A DNA stretch of 64,000 bases, from the NCBI RefSeq assembly GCF_003628535.1, contig NZ_RBCI01000004.1:124001-188000 (forward strand), in the 5' to 3' direction. Made by a program: the position numbers and the translations under genes. This stretch comes from Flavisolibacter nicotianae. GTDB lineage: Bacteria; Bacteroidota; Bacteroidia; Chitinophagales; Chitinophagaceae. This document shows, one piece after another, positions 47,001 through 53,765 of this stretch (positions within the stretch are counted from its first letter, which is position 1; each line of letters begins with the position of its first letter). The notes under the pieces were generated by a model. The model was given only the letters and a program-made list of their open reading frames with translations. It was not told the DNA's origin and did no database searches.

Positions 47001-47577
47001 CGGCAAAGCGCTTTTGACGTACGGTTATGAAACCCGGCAAACCATTGACTGGACAGGCAAATTGCGATGGAATATTTCGTCTTCACTGACATTCGACGTC
47101 AATGGGAAACGGGGAACAAATGCGCTCTATACTCCAAGTTTTGGCAACAGGAATTACGAACTGGCGGTCCAAACCGTGGAGCCACGCCTGGCCTGGATCC
47201 AGGGAACGATCTTTCGGGTACAGTCCTCCTACCGGCAGGAATCAAAAAAGAACAAACCGGCCTATGGCGGTGAAACTTCGCTTTCCAATGCCGTGATCCT
47301 GGACACGAAATACAATGTGCTCCAAAACAGCAGCATCAACGCAAAATTCACCTACAACAACATTCGTTACGACGTACCGGCCGCAACGAAAAAAAACCTC
47401 TCGGTTGAATACATTATGCTGGATGCGCTGCGTCCCGGTTCCAATTATCTCTGGTCACTGGATTTCACCAAGCGCCTGCTGAACAACGTTGAAATCAACC
47501 TGCAGTACGAAGGGCGGAAACCTGCAGAAACAAGGACAATCCATGTTGGCCGTGCTGCGATCAGAGCCTTGTTTTAA
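44080..47577 (+). CDS. Large probable outer-membrane protein (1165 aa), TTG start
   Basis: I do not know a named family. The frame has no ATG before the mature region: the in-frame stop at 44011-44013 and a TTG at 44080 (second TTG at 44083) bound the start. From TTG the product begins [24 protein letters not shown], a good signal peptide. The mature protein is beta-rich throughout. Residues about 180-330 include [20 protein letters not shown]..., [63 protein letters not shown] and [15 protein letters not shown], a pattern shared with large outer-membrane proteins of Bacteroidota and Gemmatimonadota. The rest is a long series of amphipathic strands. Possibly a very large barrel; export role unknown. 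Not long enough for SprA (about 2400 aa). Confidence 0.75.
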   Translation: [1165 protein letters not shown]

Positions 47578-47689
47578 GGAATACCATTTCCTGTAGGGAC
47601 AGCATTCTTTTTTGGCCAATTGCGTTCTGAACCCTGAAGAGTGCGACGCAACGGAAGCTTCATGGCTATTCTGTTGCTGGTGCCATAAA

Positions 47690-47800
47690 AAATATCCCGC
47701 TCCTATGGAGCTTCGTTCTCTTTTCTATGAACTTTTTCCATTAACAGGATGCCCCGCTGGGGCACAAGGGAAATGCCGTTGGCGGATACGCCAAACGGCA
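47690..47800. repeat. Cluster of short palindromes of interspersed-repeat type
   Basis: Three small palindromes follow one another in non-coding DNA: GCTCC-TAT-GGAGC (47699-47711), TGCCCC-GCT-GGGGCA (47750-47764) and TGCCGTTGGCG/CGCCAAACGGCA (47774-47800, one bulged base). The phrases around the first two (ATCCCGCTCCTATGGAGCTT and AGGATGCCCCGCTGGGGCA) have the look of the dispersed intergenic repeats found in many Bacteroidota genomes. No transposase is near. Confidence 0.45.
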
Positions 47801-47802
47801 GC

Positions 47803-47835
47803 AAAAAGCCTCCATCAAAAAATGATGAAGGCTTT
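47803..47835 (-). terminator. Terminator after homoserine dehydrogenase gene
   Basis: On the minus strand AAAGCC-TTCATCA-T5-TGATGGA-GGCTTTTT forms a stem with an internal mismatch followed by a T run, about 97 bases past the hom stop. Another gene is not in between. Confidence 0.6.
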
Positions 47836-47872
47836 GAAGTATCCTGTAAAGCAAGGGTCTGTGCGGTTGTAA

Positions 47873-47931
47873 ACCCCTCCCTGGAGGGTTTGGGGAGGCC
47901 ACCAATCCCTCTTCTGGAGGGCGGGGAGGCC
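47873..47931. repeat. Two tandem GGAGGG/GGGGAGGCC units
   Basis: Two similar units of about 28 bases: CCCTCCCTGGAGGGTTTGGGGA at 47874 onward to GGCC at 47900, and ATCCCTCTTCTGGAGGG at 47904 onward to GGGGAGGCC at 47931. Each has an inner palindrome (CCCTCC..GGAGGG type). The second abuts the end of the hom gene. This kind of unit is frequent between genes in Chitinophagaceae; here only the two copies are seen. Confidence 0.5.
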
Positions 47932-49197
47932 TTAACTCAAAGTAACCCCTGCTAGTTGCAAACTCACTTTTTTGATCGATTGCGCCACCCGGCTTTCTTT
48001 TTCGATCAGCGCTTCGGGCTGCAAAATCACCGAAACGGATCGATCGGCAAACCAGCTCGCCGAGCGAAGCTTATCGGCATGAATGACACCGCGGATATAT
48101 TGGCGTTCGGCAGTGCTGTGGTATTCGGTCACTTCTTCAAAATCCCATTTGTTCACGTCTGTCCAGGCCGAAAATGAGACAAACACATCCAGGTAAAAAT
48201 TGTGTGTCAGGGCATTTTTTTCGGGCCGTTTCAGTTTTTTGTATTCGTACTGGTAACGGTAGCTGAAGGCAGAAATATCCGAGATCACAGCCGAAGATGT
48301 AGGGTAGCGTCCAGCGCCTTTGCCGGAAAAGAATTGCTTGTCGGCCAGTTTGCTTTCGATTGTAACACCATTGTATTCGTTGGCCACATGGAACAACTGG
48401 CTGTCGGGCCGCACAAACTGCGGCAGCACAAAAGCGGCCACCTTTCCGTCGGCCAGTTTCCGCGCCTGTGCCACCAGCTTGATGCGCAGGCCTTTTTCGC
48501 TGGCATAAGCCGCATCTTTCGCATGCAGCCGGGTAATACCCTGCCGCAGAAAATGGCCAGGCTCTGTAACGATACCATAGGCATGCGCCAAAAGGATGGT
48601 GAGCTTGTTGGCGGCGTCGAAACCTTCCACATCCAGTGAGGGATTGCTCTCGGCAAAACCTTTTTGCTGCGCCTCCAATAAAGCTTCCGTATAGGTTAGG
48701 CCTTCATTCAGCCGCGTCAGGATATAATTGGTGGAACCATTAACAATCCCGGAAATGCTTTGCAACAGGTCGTTGTCGAAATATTCTTCCAGGTTGCGGA
48801 TGACCGGTATACTGCCGCAAACGGCTGCTTCGTACAGGAAGGAAACATTGTGTTCTTCCTGCAGGCGAATCAATTCGGGCAGGTGCTCGGCGATCAGCTT
48901 TTTGTTGGCACTGATGACCGATTTACCACGTGTGAAAGCGGTCGTCACAATTTTATACGCTTCCTCCGCATCGTCGATCAGTTCGACAATCAGGTTGATT
49001 TGCGGGTCGTTGAGAAGTTCCTCGTAATCGGTGGTGAACAGGTCGGCAGGGGCATCCCGTTTTTTCTCCGGGTGCTTGATACAGATTTTTTTGATTGTTG
49101 CATGAAGAGAAGGTGTTTGCCGAAGCACATGAAAAATACCTTCACCGACAACACCAAAGCCAAATAATCCGATTGTCAGGGGTTGATGTTCGCTCAT
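47932..49197 (-). CDS. hom: Homoserine dehydrogenase
   Basis: Hom reduces aspartate semialdehyde to homoserine, the branch point to threonine and methionine. The N-terminal NAD(P)-binding domain begins LTIGLFGFGVVGEGIFHVL (GxGxxG-type); the catalytic part shows VISANKKLIAEHL, FLYEAAVCGSIPVIRNL, ISGIVNGSTNYILTRL (conserved NGTTN-like segment), AEANPSLDVEGFDAANKLTILL-like sequence and LVAQARKLADGKV. An extra C-terminal domain (about residues 320-421) is present, but it lacks an obvious ACT motif. The start is 12 bases past the stop of a metB/metZ remnant, and both lie downstream of a SAM-I riboswitch, so hom expression should be shut off when S-adenosylmethionine is plentiful. Confidence 0.95.
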   Translation of the reverse strand: MSEHQPLTIGLFGFGVVGEGIFHVLRQTPSLHATIKKICIKHPEKKRDAPADLFTTDYEELLNDPQINLIVELIDDAEEAYKIVTTAFTRGKSVISANKKLIAEHLPELIRLQEEHNVSFLYEAAVCGSIPVIRNLEEYFDNDLLQSISGIVNGSTNYILTRLNEGLTYTEALLEAQQKGFAESNPSLDVEGFDAANKLTILLAHAYGIVTEPGHFLRQGITRLHAKDAAYASEKGLRIKLVAQARKLADGKVAAFVLPQFVRPDSQLFHVANEYNGVTIESKLADKQFFSGKGAGRYPTSSAVISDISAFSYRYQYEYKKLKRPEKNALTHNFYLDVFVSFSAWTDVNKWDFEEVTEYHSTAERQYIRGVIHADKLRSASWFADRSVSVILQPEALIEKESRVAQSIKKVSLQLAGVTLS

Positions 49198-49209
49198 TCG
49201 AATATTGTT

Positions 49210-49440
49210 TTATACTGTTTTCAATTTTGTTTGTTGAATAGCTGGAAACGAGACTTCCAAGGCATTCACCCGCCACTTTTCCGCTGGAATGGATTTCTGT
49301 GTCATAGCCAGGTGGCTTACAAGGCTATTCATGCCGGCAGTTTCCTGCACGAAAGTGGAGCCAAGGTAAATTGGTGCGGCAGCCGTACCTGTTTGCGGAT
49401 CGACCGGAATGCTTCGTAAAATTCTTATTGTACTGCTCAT
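49210..49440 (-). pseudogene. Internally deleted remnant of a PLP trans-sulfuration enzyme (metB/metZ type)
   Basis: A 76-codon frame. Residues 1-38 (MSSTIRILRSIPVDPQTGTA, then AAPIYLGSTFVQETAGMN) match the N-terminal end of the Cys/Met metabolism PLP enzymes (O-succinyl- or O-acetylhomoserine sulfhydrylase, cystathionine gamma-synthase), where TGA..PPIYQTSTF is the hallmark. Residues 39-59 (SLVSHLAMTQKSIPAEKWRV) match the C-terminal SL(V)xHPAxMTHxxIPxEER segment of the same enzymes, after which the frame runs out. About 300 residues, with the PLP Lys, are missing, and the join is in frame. It lies between the SAM-I riboswitch and hom, the expected place for a methionine biosynthesis gene. 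It cannot be an active enzyme; it may still be translated. Confidence 0.8.
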
Positions 49441-49520
49441 CTTGCTTTTCGTTTTCGCCTTCGGTGGTTGCTCATTACTGGAGGAAAACGTACCAAGAAA
49501 GGAGAGGGAGAGGTTTAACG

Positions 49521-49534
49521 GGAAAAGCTTTTCC
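49521..49534. repeat. 14-bp perfect palindrome GGAAAAGCTTTTCC in the leader
   Basis: A perfect palindrome between the riboswitch terminator and the metB/metZ remnant. It could be an operator or an mRNA hairpin; no partner is known. Confidence 0.35.
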
Positions 49535-49550
49535 GTTTCTGGCAGACAAT

Positions 49551-49582
49551 AAAAAAGCTCTCCCGATAAATCAGAAGAGCTT
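49551..49582 (-). terminator. Riboswitch expression platform: intrinsic terminator
   Basis: On the minus strand AAGCTCT...AGAGCTT forms a 7-bp stem, followed by a T run (A run at 49551-49556 on the plus strand). The loop holds CTGATTTATC (plus 49565-49574), which can pair with GATAAGTCAG at the 3' side of the aptamer's P1 helix (plus 49617-49626), including one G-U pair, forming an antiterminator when SAM is absent. Confidence 0.85.
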
Positions 49583-49620
49583 ACTATTTTTTTGTTTGTT
49601 GAAGTAAAGCTTTGATCTGA

Positions 49621-49733
49621 CTTATCTGTCACGCAAATCCGCGTGATGGAGTTGGCACCTTACCTCACTGTTTGCACAGCGGGCAGGTTGTCAAGGCGTC
49701 AAAGGGCCATTTCCCTCAGCCTTTCTTGATAAG
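49621..49733 (-). promoter_or_regulatory. SAM-I riboswitch aptamer (S box)
   Basis: The minus strand shows the S-box elements in order: CTTATC (P1 5' side), AAGAAAGGCTGAGGGA (AGAGnGGnnGAGGGA-type), TGGCCC, TTTGACGCCTTGACAACC (the GA..CC..GCAACC region, with GACAACC here), GGTAAGGTGCCAACTCC, a hairpin TCACGC...GCGTGA (P4), and GATAAG closing P1. It binds S-adenosylmethionine; bound aptamer leaves the downstream terminator free to form. It controls the metB/metZ remnant and hom. Confidence 0.95.
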
Positions 49734-49753
49734 TAATCTGTAAAGAACTGGCG

Positions 49754-49786
49754 CAAAGATAAAAGGGAAAGTGTTGGAACAACAAA
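49754..49786 (-). promoter_or_regulatory. Promoter of the SAM-riboswitch operon
   Basis: On the minus strand TTTG (plus 49783-49786) and TATCTTTG (plus 49754-49761) are separated by exactly 21 bases, a full match to the Bacteroidota -33 TTTG / -7 TAnnTTTG promoter. The aptamer begins about 20 bases downstream, so transcription would start a few bases before it. The best promoter in the window. Confidence 0.8.
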
Positions 49787-49928
49787 ATTTTATTTTCTGG
49801 CTTTTACCATTTTTCAGCAGAACCAATGGGCCGCGATCATTTCCAAACTTTGCATGGTCTTAACAAAATTGGCATTTTTCCCCGGCAAAAACCCCAACCG
49901 CCAGACCCCAAACTCCCAACCCATTTCT

Positions 49929-49936
49929 TATCTTTG
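49929..49936 (+). promoter_or_regulatory. Bacteroidota-type -7 element (TATCTTTG) of rpsA
   Basis: The octamer TATCTTTG matches TAnnTTTG, 32 bases ahead of the rpsA start. No TTTG is found 19-21 bases upstream of it. Confidence 0.45.
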
Positions 49937-49968
49937 CCGCCCCGGATTAAAAACCTCCCGGGATTTTT

Positions 49969-51948
49969 ATGGAAGAGAATCAAATTAATAACCCAAACGC
50001 TGAAGGTCAGGAGACCACTCCGGCGGCTGAACAGTCGGCCCCTGAGCAGTCTGCAGCGACACCAAATGCCCCTGCCGCAGAAAACGTTGCCAGCAACGTG
50101 AAAGTAGAAGAGCCGGTGAAAGAAACACCTGCCGCTCACGACGATTTCGACTGGAGCGTAGACAAACGCAACGTAGCTTCTTACAGCAACGAAGAAAAAG
50201 AAAAGTACGACAAGGTTTACGAGAACACGTTCGTACAACTGAACGACGGTGAAATGATCACCGGCACAGTGGTTGGTATCACCAAAACCGACGTGGTGCT
50301 GAACATCGGTTTCAAGTCTGACGGCCTGGTTCCCCTGAACGAATTCCGCGACATCCCCAACCTGAAGGTGGGCGACGACGTAGAAGTAATGGTAGTGGAA
50401 AAAGAAGACCGGGATGGCAACCTGCACCTGAGCCGCAAGCAAGCCCGCATTACCCGTGCCTGGGAGCGCATTGTGGAAGTGCACAAAACAGGCGAAGTGG
50501 TTACTGGTACCGTTACCAGCAAAACCAAAGGCGGCTTGATCGTGGATGTATTTGGCATGGAAACCTTCCTGCCGGGTTCTCAGATCGACGTGAAGCCTGT
50601 TACCGACTACGACCAGTTCGTAGGCAAGACAATGGAGTTCAAAGTGGTGAAGATCAACGAAGCCATCAAGAACGCCGTTGTATCGCACAAAGCACTTATT
50701 GAAAGCGATATCGAAGCACAACGTGCACAGATCATCGGTCAGCTCGAAAAAGGCCAGGTACTGGAAGGTACTGTCAAGAACATCACCGACTTCGGTGCGT
50801 TCATGGACCTCGGCGGCTTAGACGGTCTGCTGTACATCACCGATATTTCATGGGGCCGCATCAACCACCCTTCAGAGGTGCTGAAGCTGGACCAGAAAGT
50901 GAACGTGGTGGTTCTGGATTTCGACGACGAGAAAAAACGTATTTCTCTCGGTCTGAAACAACTGACCCCGCATCCCTGGGATGTGCTGCCTGAGAACATC
51001 AAGGAAGGAGAAGTGGTTACCGGCCGCGTAGTCAACATCGAAGACTACGGTGCGTTCCTCGAAATCCTGCCGGGTGTGGAAGGTCTGGTACACGTATCAG
51101 AAATCACCTGGGCCAACACACCGATCAATGCGAAAGAGTTCTTCAAGCTGGGCGACGAGCACACAGCGAAGATCGTTACCCTTGATAAAGATGCCCGCAA
51201 AATGAGCCTTTCTATCAAGCAACTGTCAGAAGATCCCTGGACTGACATCGAGAATAAATTCCCTGAAGGCAGCCGTCATACTGGTGTAGTGAAAAACATC
51301 ACTCCGTACGGCGTATTTGTGGAGCTGACTGCCGGTATCGGTGGTATGATCCACATCTCTGACCTGAGCTGGTTGAAGCGCTTCAATCACCCAAGCGAGT
51401 TTACCAAAGTTGGTGAGAACATCGACGTGGTGATCCTGGGCATTGATAAGGACAACCGCAAACTGCAACTCGGTCACAAGCAACTGGAAGAAGATCCCTG
51501 GAACACCCTGCAAGACACCTTCGCCGTTGGGTCTATCCACGAAGGAACGGTTATCCGCAGGGACGACAAAGGTGCCATCGTTCAATTGCCTTACGGACTG
51601 GAAGGCTTTGCGCCCAACCGCCACCTTGCCAAAGAAGACGGCAAGAGCGTCGGTGCTGATGAAACAGCCGAATTCATGGTGATCGAATTCGATCGCAATG
51701 AAAAGCGTATCGTTGTTTCGCATGCACGAATCTGGGAACAAGCAGCCAACGATGAACGTGATGCAGCCCGCAAGGAAGCCCGCGTTCAGTCCGAGCAAAC
51801 CAAGAAAGCAGTGAAAAACCTGCAGAACAAGGTTGAAAAACCAACCCTTGGCGACCTCGGTGCCCTGGCACAGATCAAAGAGCGTTTACAGCAGGAAGAA
51901 AAAGGCAAAGCTGCCGGTGGTGAAAACACCCCCGAAGCTGGTGCGTAA
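49969..51948 (+). CDS. rpsA: 30S ribosomal protein S1
   Basis: S1 binds mRNA on the 30S subunit and assists initiation. After an acidic, Ala/Pro/Glu-rich N-terminal extension (about 60 residues, NPNAEGQETTPAAEQSAPEQ...), typical for Bacteroidota, there are six S1/OB repeats of about 75-85 residues. Several are recognisable by the phrase G.V..I.DYGAF.......GL.H.SE.W (LEGTVKNITDFGAFMDLGG, VTGRVVNIEDYGAFLEILPG, HTGVVKNITPYGVFVELTAG, HEGTVIRRDDKGAIVQLPYG). The C-terminus is a Lys/Glu-rich tail (ERLQQEEKGKAAGGENTPEAGA). Length 659 aa is normal for the phylum. Monocistronic, with terminators downstream. Confidence 0.97.
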   Translation: MEENQINNPNAEGQETTPAAEQSAPEQSAATPNAPAAENVASNVKVEEPVKETPAAHDDFDWSVDKRNVASYSNEEKEKYDKVYENTFVQLNDGEMITGTVVGITKTDVVLNIGFKSDGLVPLNEFRDIPNLKVGDDVEVMVVEKEDRDGNLHLSRKQARITRAWERIVEVHKTGEVVTGTVTSKTKGGLIVDVFGMETFLPGSQIDVKPVTDYDQFVGKTMEFKVVKINEAIKNAVVSHKALIESDIEAQRAQIIGQLEKGQVLEGTVKNITDFGAFMDLGGLDGLLYITDISWGRINHPSEVLKLDQKVNVVVLDFDDEKKRISLGLKQLTPHPWDVLPENIKEGEVVTGRVVNIEDYGAFLEILPGVEGLVHVSEITWANTPINAKEFFKLGDEHTAKIVTLDKDARKMSLSIKQLSEDPWTDIENKFPEGSRHTGVVKNITPYGVFVELTAGIGGMIHISDLSWLKRFNHPSEFTKVGENIDVVILGIDKDNRKLQLGHKQLEEDPWNTLQDTFAVGSIHEGTVIRRDDKGAIVQLPYGLEGFAPNRHLAKEDGKSVGADETAEFMVIEFDRNEKRIVVSHARIWEQAANDERDAARKEARVQSEQTKKAVKNLQNKVEKPTLGDLGALAQIKERLQQEEKGKAAGGENTPEAGA

Positions 51949-51969
51949 TTCCGAAACATTCTTACATAC

Positions 51970-51997
51970 AAATCCCGCTCAAAAGACGGGATTTTTT
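51970..51997 (+). terminator. Terminator after rpsA
   Basis: A 7-bp stem (AATCCCG / CGGGATT) with a 9-base loop and a T run, 22 bases after the stop. Confidence 0.75.
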
Positions 51998-52051
51998 ATT
52001 GTCTTTGAACCAGGATGACTAGCATGCCTGCGATAAATGGGATAAAAGAGG

Positions 52052-52087
52052 AGGGCCGTTCAAACTTGAACGGCCCTTTCCTTTTTT
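52052..52087. terminator. Second terminator between rpsA and the convergent SIMPL gene
   Basis: A 12-bp stem (AGGGCCGTTCAA / TTGAACGGCCCT) with almost no loop, followed by a T-rich tract (TTCCTTTTTT). It may back up the rpsA terminator or serve the convergent gene. Confidence 0.7.
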
Positions 52088-52145
52088 GGAAGAACATATA
52101 ACCCCTCACATCCAATCCATCCACATAAATCCCAGTTCAAAGACA

Positions 52146-52865
52146 TTATTTCAGCGCAAAAACGACCGTTACGTCGTACTTGATCTTGATCTTTTTAAAA
52201 TCAGCCTGCTGCTGGTCCGGTGCACTTTCGGCCTGGTCCATGGCGGCATTCTTCATGGCCATTACCCGGCTGGCACCGGCATAGTAAGGCTGGTAAAATT
52301 CACTAGGTTCATTGATGGTTACGGCTTCGCCGATTTTTTCATTGATGGCATCCGTCAGGTAAGCCGCCTTTTCTTTTGCATTCCGGACCGCATCCATTTT
52401 CAGGCGCTTTTTCAACTCTTCCAGTTTGCTGTAGGATGTCCGTTGGATAAAAAAGTTCTGGGTGGCGTTGTCGTCCAGTTTATCAACCAGTTGGTCCACC
52501 TGTGCGCTGTTGCGAAGCTTTACCTGGTAGGTAATGGAAGAATACAGTTCTTCTTTTTTGTTCTTTTTCCGCCACCAGGGGTTACCGTTATAGCCGCTAT
52601 AATACGCAATTGTAACGGCGGAGTCGGGCAGGCCCATCGATCGAACGGCGGTTAAAAAGTCCTGGCGTATCTTTTCAATCCCGATTTTACCGCCACCTTT
52701 TTTGTCGTATTCTTTCAGGTCAACCTGTACATAAATTTCATCAGGTGCAATCTCGGTTTCGGCAGTGCCCGACACCGTGATGGTGCGAGGGTAAGGATTT
52801 CGTTCCTGTGCAAACGATGCAACTGTCAATATGGAACCGGCCAGCAGGAGAAAAACTTTTTTCAT
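52146..52865 (-). CDS. SIMPL (DUF541) domain protein, periplasmic
   Basis: A 239-residue exported protein: signal peptide MKKVFLLLAGSILTVASFAQ, then a SIMPL domain. Recognisable segments: RTITVSGTAETEIAPDEIYVQVDLKEYDKKGGGKIGIEKIRQDFLTAV, SITYQVKLRNSAQVDQLVDKLDDNATQNFFIQRTSYSKLEELKKRLKMDAVRNAKEKAAYLTDAINEKIGEAVTINE, and KIKYDVTVVFALK at the end. SIMPL proteins (YggE-like) are periplasmic or surface proteins linked to stress tolerance, with no known enzyme activity. Start by signal peptide. It is divergent from the acyltransferase gene (117 bases between starts). Confidence 0.92.
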   Translation of the reverse strand: MKKVFLLLAGSILTVASFAQERNPYPRTITVSGTAETEIAPDEIYVQVDLKEYDKKGGGKIGIEKIRQDFLTAVRSMGLPDSAVTIAYYSGYNGNPWWRKKNKKEELYSSITYQVKLRNSAQVDQLVDKLDDNATQNFFIQRTSYSKLEELKKRLKMDAVRNAKEKAAYLTDAINEKIGEAVTINEPSEFYQPYYAGASRVMAMKNAAMDQAESAPDQQQADFKKIKIKYDVTVVFALK

Positions 52866-52982
52866 GGCATTTATTTTTTAGGTAGATGACGCAGGCAAAC
52901 ACTTTACACAAAGAAAGAGAAAACCGGCGACGGGCTTAACAATTTCTAAACATGTAACTTTAACCCTTTAATTTGCTTGCAC

Positions 52983-53756
52983 ATGACTTTTTGGAGAAAA
53001 ATTGCCGGAAATAATTGGGTCCGGAAACTCGTCTACATGCTTGTCGGCATCTTTTCGTATCCCGGTATCGCCATCGTCAACAAACTCAAGATCCGTGGCA
53101 CCGAACACATTGCCAATCTGCCAAAAAACAACGTTCTTTTTGTTAGCAATCACCAAACCTATTTTGCCGATGTCATTACCTTTCTGCACATTTTCTGTGC
53201 GGTAAAATGGCGAAGGCAAAACCGGTTGGGTATTCCGTTTTACCTGCTCAACCCGTTCACACGGGTCTATTACGTAGCAGCCGAAGAAACCATGAAAAGC
53301 AGCTTTATCAGTCGCCTGTTCACGCTTGCCGGCGCACTGACTGTCAAGCGCACCTGGAAAAAGGATGGAGTTGAAAGCCGGCGTGGACTGGACCCGAGCG
53401 ACACCCGGAAAATTGAACGGGCTCTCGACAGTGCATGGGTCATCACGTTTCCGCAAGGCACCACCAAACCATTTGCGCCTGGCAGGAAAGGCACAGCTCT
53501 CATCATCAAACATTGCAGGCCAACCGTGGTGCCGGTTGTGATCAGTGGCTTCTGGCGTGCGTTCAATAAAAAAGGACTGAAGTTCAAAAAGAAGGGCACC
53601 CTGCTTTCGGTTACATTCAAAGCCCCGTTGCAGATCAACTACGATGCGCCGGCTGAAGAAATACTGGCCCAAATCATGGATGCCATCGAACAAAGCAAAA
53701 AGTACATGCTGATGGGTGCACACCACTGGAAAACCGCAGAGGAAAAGGCGGCGTAG
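52983..53756 (+). CDS. 1-acyl-glycerol-3-phosphate acyltransferase-like protein (PlsC family)
   Basis: A membrane-associated acyltransferase of phospholipid synthesis. Motifs: SNHQTYFADVITFLH, the equivalent of NHxxxxD but with five residues between His and Asp; TLAGALTVKRTWKKDG; FPQGTTKPFAPGRKGTALI, the equivalent of the FPEGTRS glycerol-phosphate-binding motif; and VPVVISGFWRAFNKKG. The N-terminus carries a hydrophobic segment (LVYMLVGIFSYPGIAIVNKLKI). 257 aa from the ATG at 52983. The changed spacing and the Gln for Glu in FPQGT make this a divergent member; it may acylate another lipid, such as an ornithine- or glycine-lipid precursor. Promoter-like TTTAATTTG precedes it. Confidence 0.85.
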   Translation: MTFWRKIAGNNWVRKLVYMLVGIFSYPGIAIVNKLKIRGTEHIANLPKNNVLFVSNHQTYFADVITFLHIFCAVKWRRQNRLGIPFYLLNPFTRVYYVAAEETMKSSFISRLFTLAGALTVKRTWKKDGVESRRGLDPSDTRKIERALDSAWVITFPQGTTKPFAPGRKGTALIIKHCRPTVVPVVISGFWRAFNKKGLKFKKKGTLLSVTFKAPLQINYDAPAEEILAQIMDAIEQSKKYMLMGAHHWKTAEEKAA

Positions 53757-53765
53757 AGAGAAGAG

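Noticed and set aside
47612-47872. An 86-codon plus-strand frame
   Set aside because: It runs through the palindromic repeat cluster and the hom terminator; its translation comes from the repeats.
49441-49632. N-terminal extension of the metB/metZ remnant by 64 codons
   Set aside because: That part is the riboswitch terminator and leader on the same strand; the family similarity begins only at the ATG at 49440.
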